Source of the DNA: Phytoseiulus persimilis
Lineage: Eukaryota; Arthropoda; Arachnida; Mesostigmata; Phytoseiidae
Assembly: GCA_037576195.1 (NCBI GenBank)
Contig: CM075102.1
Location: 35,646,745 to 35,710,744 of the forward strand
DNA: 64,000 nucleotides
Direction: 5' to 3'
The notes beneath the pieces were generated by a model that had not been told where the DNA came from, made no database searches, and worked only from the letters and a program-made list of their open reading frames with translations. Shown piece after piece: positions 33,718 through 44,570 of this stretch. Every line of letters starts with the position of its first letter. Position 1 is the stretch's first letter. A program made the translations under genes and the position numbers.

Positions 33718-36700
33718 AGGGCTGTTTTCGTTATCATCCACAGGACGGCCGTCATCCGTGCTATGTCGAAGTAACAACATCTAGACCTTCTTCGGGGGCA
33801 GACAGAGGCGATCGATACCACAAAAACTGACAAATAAGATGGCAATAAGTGTATCGAGAATAGGAGGCCCCGTACCATTTCTACAACCACAACTACAACT
33901 AGCCACAGGGAAGGACTACTCAGCAGAATTGGAAAAAACTTAATCGAGAGCAACAGCGAAGATCATCTTCATTCGAGTTACCGACGGAAAAAAATCTGGC
34001 TCACAGACGAACAAGCGACGAGAAGGAGGTTGCTCCTGGGGGAGTGACTCGTGTGATTGACTGACCTCTAGGATAGATTGGATTCTAGGAAACTTTGATG
34101 GCCTCGTTGTCGTCCAACGTCAACTCATTCGTTCCTGGGAAAGAACGCGATCACAGCAGGATTCGTCCCCCGCAAAGGTTGCGAGAAAGGGAAATCGCGG
34201 TGAAAAATTGATCTATTTAGAGAATCATGCACAGCGAACAAAGGAAGTCAATCATCGAAGACAAATTTTCGGCTGATCATCGGTACAATGGACTCATGTT
34301 CAGCTCCTGGTAGATTGGACACGATATCGGAGGGACGTTGTTTGCTTATGGAAGTGTTCGTGTGTGAGTGTTTTGACATGAGTTGAGAAAGAAACTCGGA
34401 AAACATTAGTTTAAAAGTAGAGTGTCTGCTATGCTCACCGTTCCCTGTTTGGCTAGGTCTCAACTCATACACTCGTTGCCATGTGACTGACTCACGGCGC
34501 GCGCACCTCTTGGTCAGTTTTCTTCTCCTATTTCTTGTTCTCATTCTAACTCTAAGGAAGCAAACAAACGAAAATCCGTTGAGTCGCGTTCTGCGATATG
34601 TAGGCCCAGTAAGCCAAAGATGATGAAAAATGTCGGAAAAGAAAGAAAGAATGAAAGCGAGCGAGCGAGCAAGCGAGGAAGGGACAGAGTACGGAGAGGC
34701 GAAACATCTGGAGGAGAATTGAAACAGTTTCCGCAGAAACGAATCAAGCAGTGAGAACGAACAAACTCTTTGTGGTGCAACAAGACAGTGACGGAAGAGC
34801 ATCACCGATGCGGCTTCACAGGTACCGCAGCTGATGCCTCGTCGCTGCATGACTGAACCACCCAACACCCGCCCGTTTGCCCGCTTTTTCACTTGAAGTG
34901 AACCCCCCTCAAGGGATTGCAATTTTGGTTCTCTCTTTGATCTCAAGTTCAAATCTCACGTGGAAGTTCAAGTCCATCGTACAAAGAGTCAGATCAAGGT
35001 TTTTCACCCGGAGCGACCTGTAGAGCTCCTCACGTTCTCTGAGTTCTAACCTGTCACGGTAAGACTGGAGTTTCGTTTACCATCCCGGCTCAGTTTCGAC
35101 TCTCCCGAGGTTTCCAGGAACTTCGGACTCACCTTTTACGTTGAGTTGATCCGGATTCCCGATTCCACAATTCTTCACGTATTGACGCAATCTGAGCCCT
35201 CAACAAAACCCTCCCAAGCGACGAAACGCGGGTTCTGTTCGCGGTTCGTCAGCAAAGCTACAGTCGTTTTGATAAAGCATGTCGTTTACTCTCTTCAAGG
35301 AAATCACGTACGTCTCTAGTCGACTGTGCGTGATTGTATATGCGCGCGTTGGGATGTATGTCGTTTAGTTTTCGGACTGTTCTCCTCAGTGGACGCAATC
35401 GTATCGAAGATGTCATCACACAATAAGAATAACAGGCTGACCGATCTATTTCGCCGACGACAGAGTCGCTGATCATTATGATGATAGTTCATGAAATATC
35501 ATTCTGATGCGGCGATGAAGACGATATGCAAACAAGACAACAAATATGGCATAGAGACCTATTATTGAAAGAGAACAATATAATTACTATTGATGATATA
35601 AATGATATATCGACTTAGGACGACGAAGATGAGATGAACAATTTTGAGAGGCCGATGAGGATAAAATGACATCGCATGACTTCGTGGAGAGCTCGACTAG
35701 CATGAGAGTTTGCCTCTCTTCAGATATTCAACGTGTTCACACGTGTCCAGGGAGAGAAGATCAGTGAAAGTTGTTCAGTTGAGAGAGGATTTTCTAGAAT
35801 TTTCGCTTCCGTATTACTGAGAAAGACTCAATCGAACTTCTATTCCGCCATCCCTCGCGGGAGAAGTGGATGGAGATAAACGCGCGAACGAAAGCTCACA
35901 GCTGCCTAATTGTACGGCATTGTTATTTCCCACTTATTTTTGTGATCACGCCGAATCGAGCTCGATTGGACGATGAGGAACACCGAAATGCTTTCAGGAG
36001 CACGTCACAAACTCCGTTGTTCAATGATTCCCCAACGTCAAGTGCCCGAGGTGAGGCTGATGTGCTGGAGAGAAAATTGAGAAGCCACAGCTTCGGGAAT
36101 CAACATCAGCGAGCCGGATTCCCATGTGGTGACACCGACAAACATCCGGAAACGTTGTCTAATTTCGCACTAGTCACTATATTTCGTATTGCAACGACTC
36201 ATCAAGACGAGGGATATTCGTGTTTGGGAACCTGAGGGTACTTTCGGACGTTTTCTTGAGGAACACTCGCCCAGGATGATATTCAAAACGCTATAAATCC
36301 ATGGGAGAGTGCACCGGATAGTCGCTAAGCCGATGAAGAAAACTGAGAACAAAAAAAACAAAGCAGGAGCGGCCAGAGCAAGGATGCAAGCACAGACGTA
36401 GCCCTCGTCTAGCGAAGGGTAGGTAGTCTAGGGGAACCCTAACGAAAGAAATTTACGGAAGGCTGAACGCTAATTATTGTCTTGATCCCGAATCAAATGG
36501 CGGAAAACAACAGTGGAGGTATGGAAAACAACACATAAGCATGTTGACTGAGGATTTGTAAGCTGTGAGCGAAAAACGCCAATTTTTCTCGATCGACTTC
36601 GACCGGAGAATGAAACTCGTTGGGGAAAATGTGAATTCCTCAAATCTAGGGCTCGATCTAGTCCGGCGAAACAACAGAGCGACAGACATATTATGCAAAA

Positions 36701-39700
36701 CTTGATTCAATGTATGATTCGGAATCGATGATTGGCCGACCGATCGACTGGCTGATTGACGAGACTCCATGGATCGCTTCGCTCGCCTCGTGCCAGCTTT
36801 ATGACGCTGAAGCTCGGTAGCGGCGTGAACTGCCTCAGGAGCAGACAAGGCCAATTCTGGCAGTGGGGAGGAAACGGTGGGAGGACATTTTGATGGTTTG
36901 AGAAGCACCGTGAATGACTGGAGGACGGGAGAATTCATGAATTAATGTGGCGTTGGGTTTCCGAGCTGTTCGCGGACAAGACGACCTTCTCAGTTGCTCA
37001 ATCAATTTTTGCTCTCCACTGATATCAGATACAACCGGATTGACGAGTCAACCAGCCAGCGGTCAGTCGGCCTGTTCATTGAGTTAACGCGGTTTATATG
37101 GAATCGAATTCAAACTGGTGAGAAGGCACTGAAGGAGCGCGCGTTTGACACGTCTCGCTGTTTGTTTGTAAATAAAGATCTACGAGTTGTTAACATCGCA
37201 TCTGTCGAACTATGCCTTGTATTCCATCAGTATTCGCTTCATGAGTCAGTTGCTCTCTCCGGACTCGGTCTCAGAGTCCGAAGTTTTGATTCTCCCATGG
37301 AATCAAGCACTGAAGGTTCTGGAGGGATGAACTGAATCTCGTGTTCACTTAGCAACAGCTCCGCGGACTCGAAGCAGTGTACGACCTCGGATCTCTGCCG
37401 GTGTAGCGGGAAAATACTGATACGAGTTCGAACGAGACGAATGTGATTTTCTCTGATTTTTCTTCAGGCCACGTTGCGGCGTCGATTCATATATAGGAGG
37501 GCAGTCTTCAATGGACACCGAGGAATCTAACATCTGGGAGATTTAGGCAAGCGAACCGTGTGGCATAGGCACCTTCACTGAAATTGCGATTCGTGGTGGA
37601 CGCGTTATCTCTCATTGCGACACCAGAAAAAAATCAAAGTCTCGTTGAGATGTGGGTAACAAGTTTCCAATACGATCGGATTCGTTTTCGGATCAAAGTT
37701 GAATTTTTCCCGTCACTGACCTCTAGACTGATGGTTCTAATGCTGGTGGTCAGCTGCACAAGCTCTCACGAGGGTGGCCTACGTGAGGTTTTTGTGGCGA
37801 CTTCCTGCGGAAATTTTCGGCTGACGTTACTCCCATAGTTTGCGTGAGATAGATATTCCAGGGAAGATCCTCGAGGATTCATCGATTCACTGAACTGTCA
37901 GAATCTGGAAGCGAGGGATCATCGAAATCCCGCGTCTCGTTCACATAGTGTCAGGCCCACTGGAAGAGGATTCGCAGTATGTGACTAACTTGCGCCCTCG
38001 GACGAACCTGGGATGATTTCGTAAGTATGTACTCCGACGTTGTCTCAAATTCTTAGAGAAGCCCATAGGTCAGTGGGAACGTAGACGGGGCAATGTTCGC
38101 GTTTCGTAACGCTTCCGCCATCAACTTCCGGGGGAAATCCGGAGCGTAGGACAGCATAACCTCAGTGGCGGATTAACTCAGCAGGAGACTGAACTATGAG
38201 TAATCCAGGAGAACGAACAATGCTAACCTTGACGAAAGCAGCTATGTCGCCGGGACAACTAGCTTTCGTCAGCGGGTTTCTGATCCATATACCATTTCAA
38301 AGTCCATCCCGATTGCCCCTTCCAGTGAGTGATTCCGTATCTTCGCATTGGCATCTGTCGATTCATGGCCTCGCAGATGAAGCTTCGAAGGAACTGATGA
38401 GGAATCATCCTGTCATTCGAATCGTCAGTGCAAGATTTAGCGAAGAGATGATGAACTTTCGGAAACGAACAATGGAACGATTGTTGCGACGAGACCCTTT
38501 TGGCAGTATGCACGCTTCCAAGTTCATAGGCTTCCACGGTCCCACCAGGAAACCATCTCGTTCGTTATCATCACCATGTCCTTCGAAGTGGTTTTCCCAG
38601 CTCCCCGAAGAAAACTCGGATACTGGTGCTTGAGCCGCGGAGATAAGAAGGAATTTGGAAAACCAACTGGATAAACTCTCTTCATGCTAAGAAAAAAAGC
38701 TCTGGCTCCTCATTGAGACTCTGGATCGAATCCATCATTCTCATGAGCTCATGTCGGCCGTCAGATATGACTGACCGTGATTGAGCCTCCGCCTTTTCAG
38801 TCTGCAATAGTATGGTGTCGGAGGGCAATACAATGGAGTGGGGAATCGCCCGATGAGAAAGAACTAAGGTATGAAGGGCACTGCTGGCAAGAATCCAGGT
38901 GTTGAAACGAATGTGTCACTCCAAAGCCTGCAGCTCGGCCTCAGCCAGCAACGTGGCTTCGGGAGTACAATTTGATAGAGATTGTCGGCTGACACCTTCA
39001 GTCCAAACCGATGTTGTTGATTCCGAGGAATTTGCTCGGAATTGGTAGTGTGGAGGTTCTTTTCCGCAAGTTCCCTGTATATTCCAGATCCAGCTATGGA
39101 ACACGAAAATCAGTCGAGCAACTTCGGGTCACCCGACAATTTTCGCGGTAAGCTCGCGGGCTCCCGCTATGAAATGCAGGCGTTGATCGTCGATTATGTC
39201 AACCTTGAATTTTTCGCTCAATTTTTCCATGGCTCATTAAGGGTCAAAGAACCCTCGCGAGAGATCCCATATTTGATGATGATGGGCTCTTCAAGATGCC
39301 AAAATACACAAGCTGGTCGGCATCGACATGTCGCACCTTCCATGGTAAATTTTCGGAAAAATTTGCTCCAATCCTTGCACCTGCCATAGCACCACTCAAA
39401 ACGGCTCCTGTTGAACGCTCTATGATGTTTCTGGGAATCGTCCTCTGAGGTGGTCGTTCCAAATTCGGTATTGAATTCCTCCCCACGTCAAGAACCATAT
39501 CTCGGTCAAACATCTGATGATTTCAACGAGTCTGCTTTCGGTTAATTGAAGGGATCAAGTGCAATGGTCTCAGGTTGACAGGATTCAGTTGACCGAAAGC
39601 ATGAGTGAGCTTGAATTCAAGTTTGGAGTCGAGTGACAACATTTTTACCGTCATTTCAGGATTGCAGACGATCCTTTGCGACGTGTTAGACCTCTGCCAG

Positions 39701-40016
39701 AGGGGAGATTTCTGTGATTTTTTTGCGCGAGAAGCGTTCATGAAGTGAGCGTGAGTTTCAATTGTGGACACTTCCCGAGGCTTTCAAGAGGCTGATCATT
39801 CCCAGAAATGAAGAGAGAAATGGAGAAAGCTCTCCAAGACACGGCTGGCCGACAACGGTACCCCGTTATTTCGGGCTTTCCAGCGAACTGTCCGAGTTTG
39901 CCCGGGAGAACACTCGGCGATCTGATATTCCTCGGATATCCAGAAGAGAACATATACTAGGCAATCTGTGCAAAAGAACAGAAATTTACGCCGGTGGCTC
40001 GATATGGCGAAATTTG
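33718..40016. other. Region without supported gene
   Basis: No MATH domain or other recognisable domain follows the TRAF-like gene on the plus strand. A purine-rich stretch (GAAAGAAAG, then GCGAGCGAGCGAGCAAGCGAG, about 34640-34680) keeps a minus-strand frame open from 34952 to 34248 (234 codons). Its Ser/Leu/Arg/Phe-rich reading looks compositional. Frames at 38196-38633 and 39096-39389 (plus) are open without support; the latter has a GTAAGC donor at about 39149 but no in-phase acceptor. Confidence 0.4.
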
Positions 40017-40680
40017 ATATGATGAGACTTGCGGTCATCTAATGGTTTTAAAAATAACCCATTTTCCGTTCGTGGCTCCCCTAAAATTTATCGTGGAAAC
40101 GTCAATATTCATCCGATGGGACTCATCGGGGTCGCGTTGGACGCGCGAAAGGAACCGGGTCATTCGCCAGGAAACCGATCGAAGTCAACTCATATCCTAA
40201 AAAAATGGAAAGCCATCGTATCAACCCCTTTTCCAAGGGACTGTCCGTTGGCTAATTTCGTTTCATTCGCTTCGCCTCGCATTTCCTCTCGTAAGTCCTC
40301 AACGAGGCGAAATTTCAGGTGACTTCTTCGGTGAAAATAACTCAGAAATGGGCAAATCATCCGAATATTGACCTGCAAGGTCGTTCTGATGATTATTATT
40401 GATCTCAACCGGAAATCACCCTCATTAAGTTTTCCGCCCTCGGTCGCCAGAATAACCCTTGACACCATGGGAATTATTGACACGATCGCTTGCCATTTTT
40501 CGAGGATATGAGATGACTTCGATTGGTTTCTTGGCGAATGACCGGCTTCCTTTCGCGCGTCCAACGCGACCCCTATGTGTCTGATCGACTCCATACTGAA
40601 GTTCTCACGATAACTTTTACGGGACCTCCAAAAAAGGAGGTGCTTCTCAAAATCATCTTCTGACCACAATTTCCATCATA
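40017..40680. repeat. Long inverted repeat, arms about 210 bp
   Basis: The left arm (about 40017-40225) and the reverse complement of the right arm (about 40680-40465) are homologous. Both begin GATATGATG, and both contain GTCGCGTTGGACGCGCGAAA followed by GGAA. Over the best 95 bp I count about 11 differences. The loop is about 240 bp and contains a small hairpin (CGCCTCG to CGAGGCG, near 40278-40307). When each arm is translated from its outer end, the same frame is open in both (shared words IGVALDARKE, GHSP and HIL-KW-AIVS), with one in-frame indel. This may be an inverted duplication of a coding fragment, a foldback transposable element, or a source of hairpin RNA. Confidence 0.75.
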
Positions 40681-41795
40681 TCCATTTGAATTCTGAATCA
40701 GATTGACCGCTCCGATATCCTCTTTCGGTCACTTTTTGATTTCTGAACTGAGAAAGTCATGGCCGAAACAAGATCGGGCTCGAAAATTACTCTCTCAAAA
40801 AAGCCATTCTGTACAACCAAGCTCCACCAGCCGACGGGTCGAAGCGTCCAGTTGGATAATGGGAGAGTACGTGCCCCAGGTCTACGAATCTTCCCCATCT
40901 CAGCGGGCGTAGGTTCCCAATGTGGGAGAACGCATTCCCGGAGTTTCGAGCTTTCTCCGTCGCTTAGGTACACATTCATTCAAGATGAGATTCATCCAGA
41001 ACCTTGTATCCGATAGAAAACTCGAAATCGGTCAATCCCCACTGAGCGCACAGCACCGTACGACAACTCCCAGGGAATCCCTTTTCGCGGTTTTCATACA
41101 GTCGGTGAACATATCACGACTTTCAAGGCATTCGAAATCGAAAATGTCCCAGCGTTCATGTCCTTACCGTGGCCGGCCACTAAACGGTAAGTTCCCTTCG
41201 TCATGATAGAGTCCGGGTTTCCGACTCAAACTCGCTGAAACATCGAATACGCTGAAGAAGTTAGTGAGTTTCGACAGGACAAATGGCTTCTCGGCTTTTT
41301 TGCCTCCCGAAGAATTTTCAAAACTTCGGGATCGCTTCTCGGACTCTGTCTCGTCCTTCAAAGGGAGTAAGAGACTCGAGAGTTTGGCCGTCGCGAAATG
41401 GCACCTAACCAGGGCTGGGTGGTACACGGCAGCAGCCACGTTGGTTCAGCATCCTATTGTGCGAATCCACCAATGGTAACTCGAGTTTCAATCAATGTGA
41501 CTTCAGCGCCACAGTGCTACTGGAAATTCTCACAGAGTCACTGCAGCTGAGGGTGAATTTCAGATATGGAGGTTCGTACCTCGACGAGCAGCAGCGGGAG
41601 CAACTCAATCGGAGAGATAAAACGCCGAAGTCGACATTCTACGCGGACACAGAGCGCAGCGGAGACAGCAATTAGGACGTGCGTTTCTCATCAGAGAGGA
41701 TTGTCAACAGATTTTCGAAATCTAGCGAGCAGAGGACCAGAGACAAGAGATTAGTAAGAGGAAGAGGGTCCAACGACCCAGCTAGGCGAATAGCG
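40681..41795. other. Upstream region of the AT-hook exon
   Basis: No supported gene. A plus-strand frame at about 41210-41479 is open and protein-like (LPPEEFSKLRDRFSDS), but the opposite strand is also open (41439-41164) and no splice pair fixes either. The last 200 bp are purine-rich (AGAGGACCAGAGACAAGAGA) and probably 5' untranslated sequence of the exon at 41796. Confidence 0.35.
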
Positions 41796-41910
41796 ATGTC
41801 GGCAGCGGCAACGGCAGTGGCTGCGACGTCGACAGCAGCGAGGACGACATCGACGACGAGCAGAGCAGGCGGAGGAGGATTCAATAAGAGAAAGCCCGGA
41901 AGGCCGCGAG
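41796..41910 (+). CDS. First coding exon of an AT-hook protein (partial)
   Basis: ATG at 41796 opens 38 codons plus one base: an Ala/Thr/Ser-rich leader starting MSAAATAVAATSTAARTT, a Gly run, and the basic AT-hook KRKPGRPRG, cut by the donor GCGAG/GTAAAA at 41910/41911. AT-hooks bind the minor groove of AT-rich DNA and occur in chromatin proteins, so a nuclear regulator is likely. The next exon is not certain. An acceptor TTCCTCTAG near 42293 would continue in phase 1 for 57 codons (GWGKLYPSGSRLFVS and on) to a stop, but this has no homology support. Otherwise the gene may continue far downstream, making later sequence intronic. The protein family is not recognised. Confidence 0.5.
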
Positions 41911-42988
41911 GTAAAATCCGTTTAATTGCCGACTTTCGATTCCAGTGGTGCGTTCTGCCTTCCTCTGCAAGAGTTACAATTTCCTGAACACAAGCGATTC
42001 GGTGTGCGTCTTCGCGTCCGACCTTCCGTACGACTTCCTCTAACGAATATTTGGGTATGTGACGCTTTTACTTTCTCGACAGTGCTCTACATCGAGATCT
42101 TCGTGAATACTCTACGGGATGTAACACAGTCCATAACTGTTTCATTCCGCAAATTGAAATTATCGTGTCTCGATTGAATTTCTCGGATATCCACGAGGCT
42201 CGATATTTCTCCTCAAGCTTCCGAGATGATCGGCCGGTGAGCTTGGAGAAGCTTGAACGAATTTGTCCGTTACGATCGCGCGCATTCCTCTAGGTTGGGG
42301 AAAGCTCTATCCATCCGGAAGCAGGCTTTTCGTCAGCAGGATCGAGTACAGAAAAGTTGCGTTTGCACCTCAGTTTACGCTCTCGGATCACGAAACTCGG
42401 ACTGGCGACGACCGCCGTTTTGCTCAAGGCAACGGTGTTGTTTCGCGCTGCTTGGCATCCGCTGTGTAAATATTCTCTATAAACTCAAAGATAACTTCCG
42501 TAAGTGGCATTAGCGGCAGCGAAGTCTTCGTCGTCAGCAATCAGGAAGAAAAGATAACGAGGATGACGAGGATAGAAAGGAGCCCAAGAAGGTGTCGGCG
42601 AGGAATGAAAGAACGATGACGCAGTCGTCGCCCGTGTTACTGGGACGGCGTCAAATGTTTGTTCATCGACGTCTCGATCCCATGGTGGTTGTTGCCGCCC
42701 GCCCGCCTGACGCGCACACAAACGTACATAAAGGCTTCTAAAAAGATTCTTTCAGTCGTTCCCGTCTTCCTTAAACACAGATATCCGTCCAGAGTTACCC
42801 TCGAGCCTGTGTGCCGCCTCTCTGGCCCTACTGACAGTCCCTCTCCTTCTTCCCTTCAACTGCACGACGTTCCTATTTCTCAGGAAGTGAACCCGATCTG
42901 TCTTTCGTCGCCGCCGCGGCCGCTGCTGCTGGGGATCCTCCACACTCGATGGGCCTTCCTGGGTGCGGCTACCTCCCCTCCGTATATA

Positions 42989-43007
42989 TGTGTGTGTGTG
43001 TGTGTGT
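42989..43007 (+). repeat. TG dinucleotide microsatellite
   Basis: About nine TG units preceded by TATATA. Simple sequence repeat. Confidence 0.95.
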
Positions 43008-43098
43008 AACGTTTGTCGTTGGCACACGAGCTCAGATGGACGGACAGATACACACGCATCGGCGCAGGTGGAAAACTCCAGCGAGCTGTGCAGGTAGC

Positions 43099-43118
43099 GA
43101 GCCAGCCAGCCAGCCAGC
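43099..43118 (+). repeat. AGCC tetranucleotide repeat
   Basis: About four to five units of AGCC (GAGCCAGCCAGCCAGCCAGC). Confidence 0.9.
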
Positions 43119-43785
43119 TGCCCGTGTCCCCTCTGGCAATGTGTACCCGGCTTCTTTCAACGGCCACCTGTGAAATTACCTTCATTGTGACACACATAGG
43201 GATCGGAAAAACGACGGAGATTGAGAGAAAGAAAGGAAGCCAAGACTCCGAGAGAGTCAGTCATCGGGTCGAACGACGTCCGGGCCAAGAAGTGAGCTCC
43301 GAAGAGGAGAGCGCACGATTAGTGAATCCGAAGATGTGCGGAACCAGGATTATCATCCGGATCGAGTGAGTCTGTGGACGGACTCTGAAGACCGACAGCA
43401 AACACGAACTGGAGAGCTCGTCATCAGAGCACGGTGGACTGAGGTGCAAATCTTTGGCGGGAACAGGATCGCTCCGATTTGAGTTTTTTCGTTGAGGACT
43501 ATGTCGAGGTTTTTAACTTCAGAGACGCAACTTCTCTGAGCTGAAGAAAGCGTCCTTGAAAGGAACTCAAACGAACCACTCGCTTTCGCGCGGTCAATGC
43601 CTGGTTGGTCGAGCGCTTGTCTAGCTTACTGACCGTCTAACTTCAACATTCAAATAGCAAACAAGAGCACTTCGAAGAGCAAGTGGATGCGTTCCTCATT
43701 CTCCACTTCATTCACATTCCAAGACTCGTGTTCCGTTCGACCCCGAGTCCGTGGTCAGCTCATCTCCCGCTATTCAAATTTGAAA

Positions 43786-44001
43786 ATGTCGGCTCAAATC
43801 GTGGTGCTCGGTGCCCATGTCGATGGAGTGGTGCTTCAAGTCTGTTCTCGAGACGGAGACCCGCCAGAGATCCCGCTGTGTCTGCTGGACTCGAGCAGAC
43901 ATCAAGTTGCGTACCGCACGTCAAAACAGAACAAGGTGTCCTTCGTTCACCTGCGTTTATTCGAAGCCATCCCGTCCTGTCTCTTAAATGACAGGGTTTG
44001 A
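43786..44001 (+). CDS. Small 71-aa open reading frame, doubtful
   Basis: ATG in AAAATGTCGG opens a frame MSAQIVVLGAHVDGVVLQVC that ends CLLNDRV. It is followed after 16 nt by AATAAA (44017-44022). No domain is recognised. The frame lies tail to tail with LSM1 and would overlap the LSM1 3' untranslated region, whose own polyadenylation signal lies inside it at 43956-43961. It may be a real short gene, a last exon, or chance. Confidence 0.25.
   Translation: MSAQIVVLGAHVDGVVLQVCSRDGDPPEIPLCLLDSSRHQVAYRTSKQNKVSFVHLRLFEAIPSCLLNDRV
43956..43961 (-). terminator. Polyadenylation signal for LSM1 (minus strand)
   Basis: TTTATT on the plus strand, read as AATAAA on the minus strand, about 170 nt downstream of the LSM1 stop. 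Confidence 0.5.
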
Positions 44002-44129
44002 AAAGCTATCTCCAGAAATAAAACCCCATGTCCAGAACTCCCAATGCGCACGCTAGTATTGAATTGAGAATCTCTCCGGAACGTCTCCGATGAACCGAGA
44101 TAACAGAAGGTCTTCCCTCATTTTGCCCG

Positions 44130-44570
44130 CTAATATTCCTCCATCTGGAGTTGCTCACGTTCCGTGTACAATGACAGACCGCGTGCCCGGCAGAAACGGC
44201 GTCTCGTATCGTCCCTCTTGCTGTTTTCTCTGTCGATTTTCCCGCGAAGTTCGCCAATTTCCTCGATCCCCACTTCCGTGAGCCGCAGCTGTCGAGCTCT
44301 TTCTACATCGTATTCACCAAGCATTTGTATATTTTCGCCACGCACCAGAAGAATGCCTCGCGGAATATCTGCATAAAGCGTTCCGACATGGATTCGTTCG
44401 ACAGTTTTGTGGAGAACCAGATTGTTGAACTGATCTATCGCGCGGAGCGTGCCGATCAAAATCTGGTCGTCGAGCAGTATCACCATGATGATCTTGTCCA
44501 AGGAGTCAAGGAGTGTCGACTTCTCGACAACCTCCGCGATTCCAGAGTCGAAAACGTTGGCGCCTGACAT
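44130..44570 (-). CDS. LSM1: U6 snRNA-associated Sm-like protein LSM1
   Basis: A single exon encodes 146 residues from the ATG at 44570 (MSGANVFDSGIAEVVEKSTL). The open frame extends 41 codons upstream to another ATG, but family alignment favours the inner start. LSM1 is a subunit of the cytoplasmic LSM1-7 ring, which binds oligoadenylated mRNA 3' ends with PAT1, promotes decapping and locates to P-bodies. The Sm1 motif is at about 30-53 (LIGTLRAIDQFNNLVLH) and the Sm2 motif at about 71-86 (RGILLVRGENIQMLGEYD). The segment TVERIHVG and the C-terminus EEY match LSM1, not LSM8 or LSM5. The C-terminal helix region (ELRGKIDRENSKRDDTRRR) is as in LSM1 but divergent. The protein is slightly longer than human LSM1 (133 aa) because of its N-terminus. 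Lack of introns is unusual beside its multi-exon neighbours but common for so short a gene. Confidence 0.95.
   Translation of the reverse strand: MSGANVFDSGIAEVVEKSTLLDSLDKIIMVILLDDQILIGTLRAIDQFNNLVLHKTVERIHVGTLYADIPRGILLVRGENIQMLGEYDVERARQLRLTEVGIEEIGELRGKIDRENSKRDDTRRRFCRARGLSLYTEREQLQMEEY

Larger units (their letters stand above)
41911..43785. other. Intron or intergenic region
   Basis: Contains the possible second AT-hook-gene exon at about 42294-42469, a TG microsatellite and an AGCC tetranucleotide array. No recognisable domain. Frames near 42659-43369 are open but repeat-driven. Confidence 0.4.

Noticed and set aside
34248-34952. A 234-codon minus-strand open frame
   Set aside because: The length is notable, but the opposite strand is a purine-rich low-complexity tract (GAAAGAAAG and GCGAGCGAG). 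The reading is skewed to Ser, Leu, Arg and Phe, with no domain or splice support.
39096-39469. Possible two-exon gene (MEHENQSSNFGSPDNFR then a frame with FDDDGLFKMPKYTSW)
   Set aside because: A good GTAAGC donor exists, but the acceptor that opens the second frame does not match its phase, and the opposite strand is equally open.
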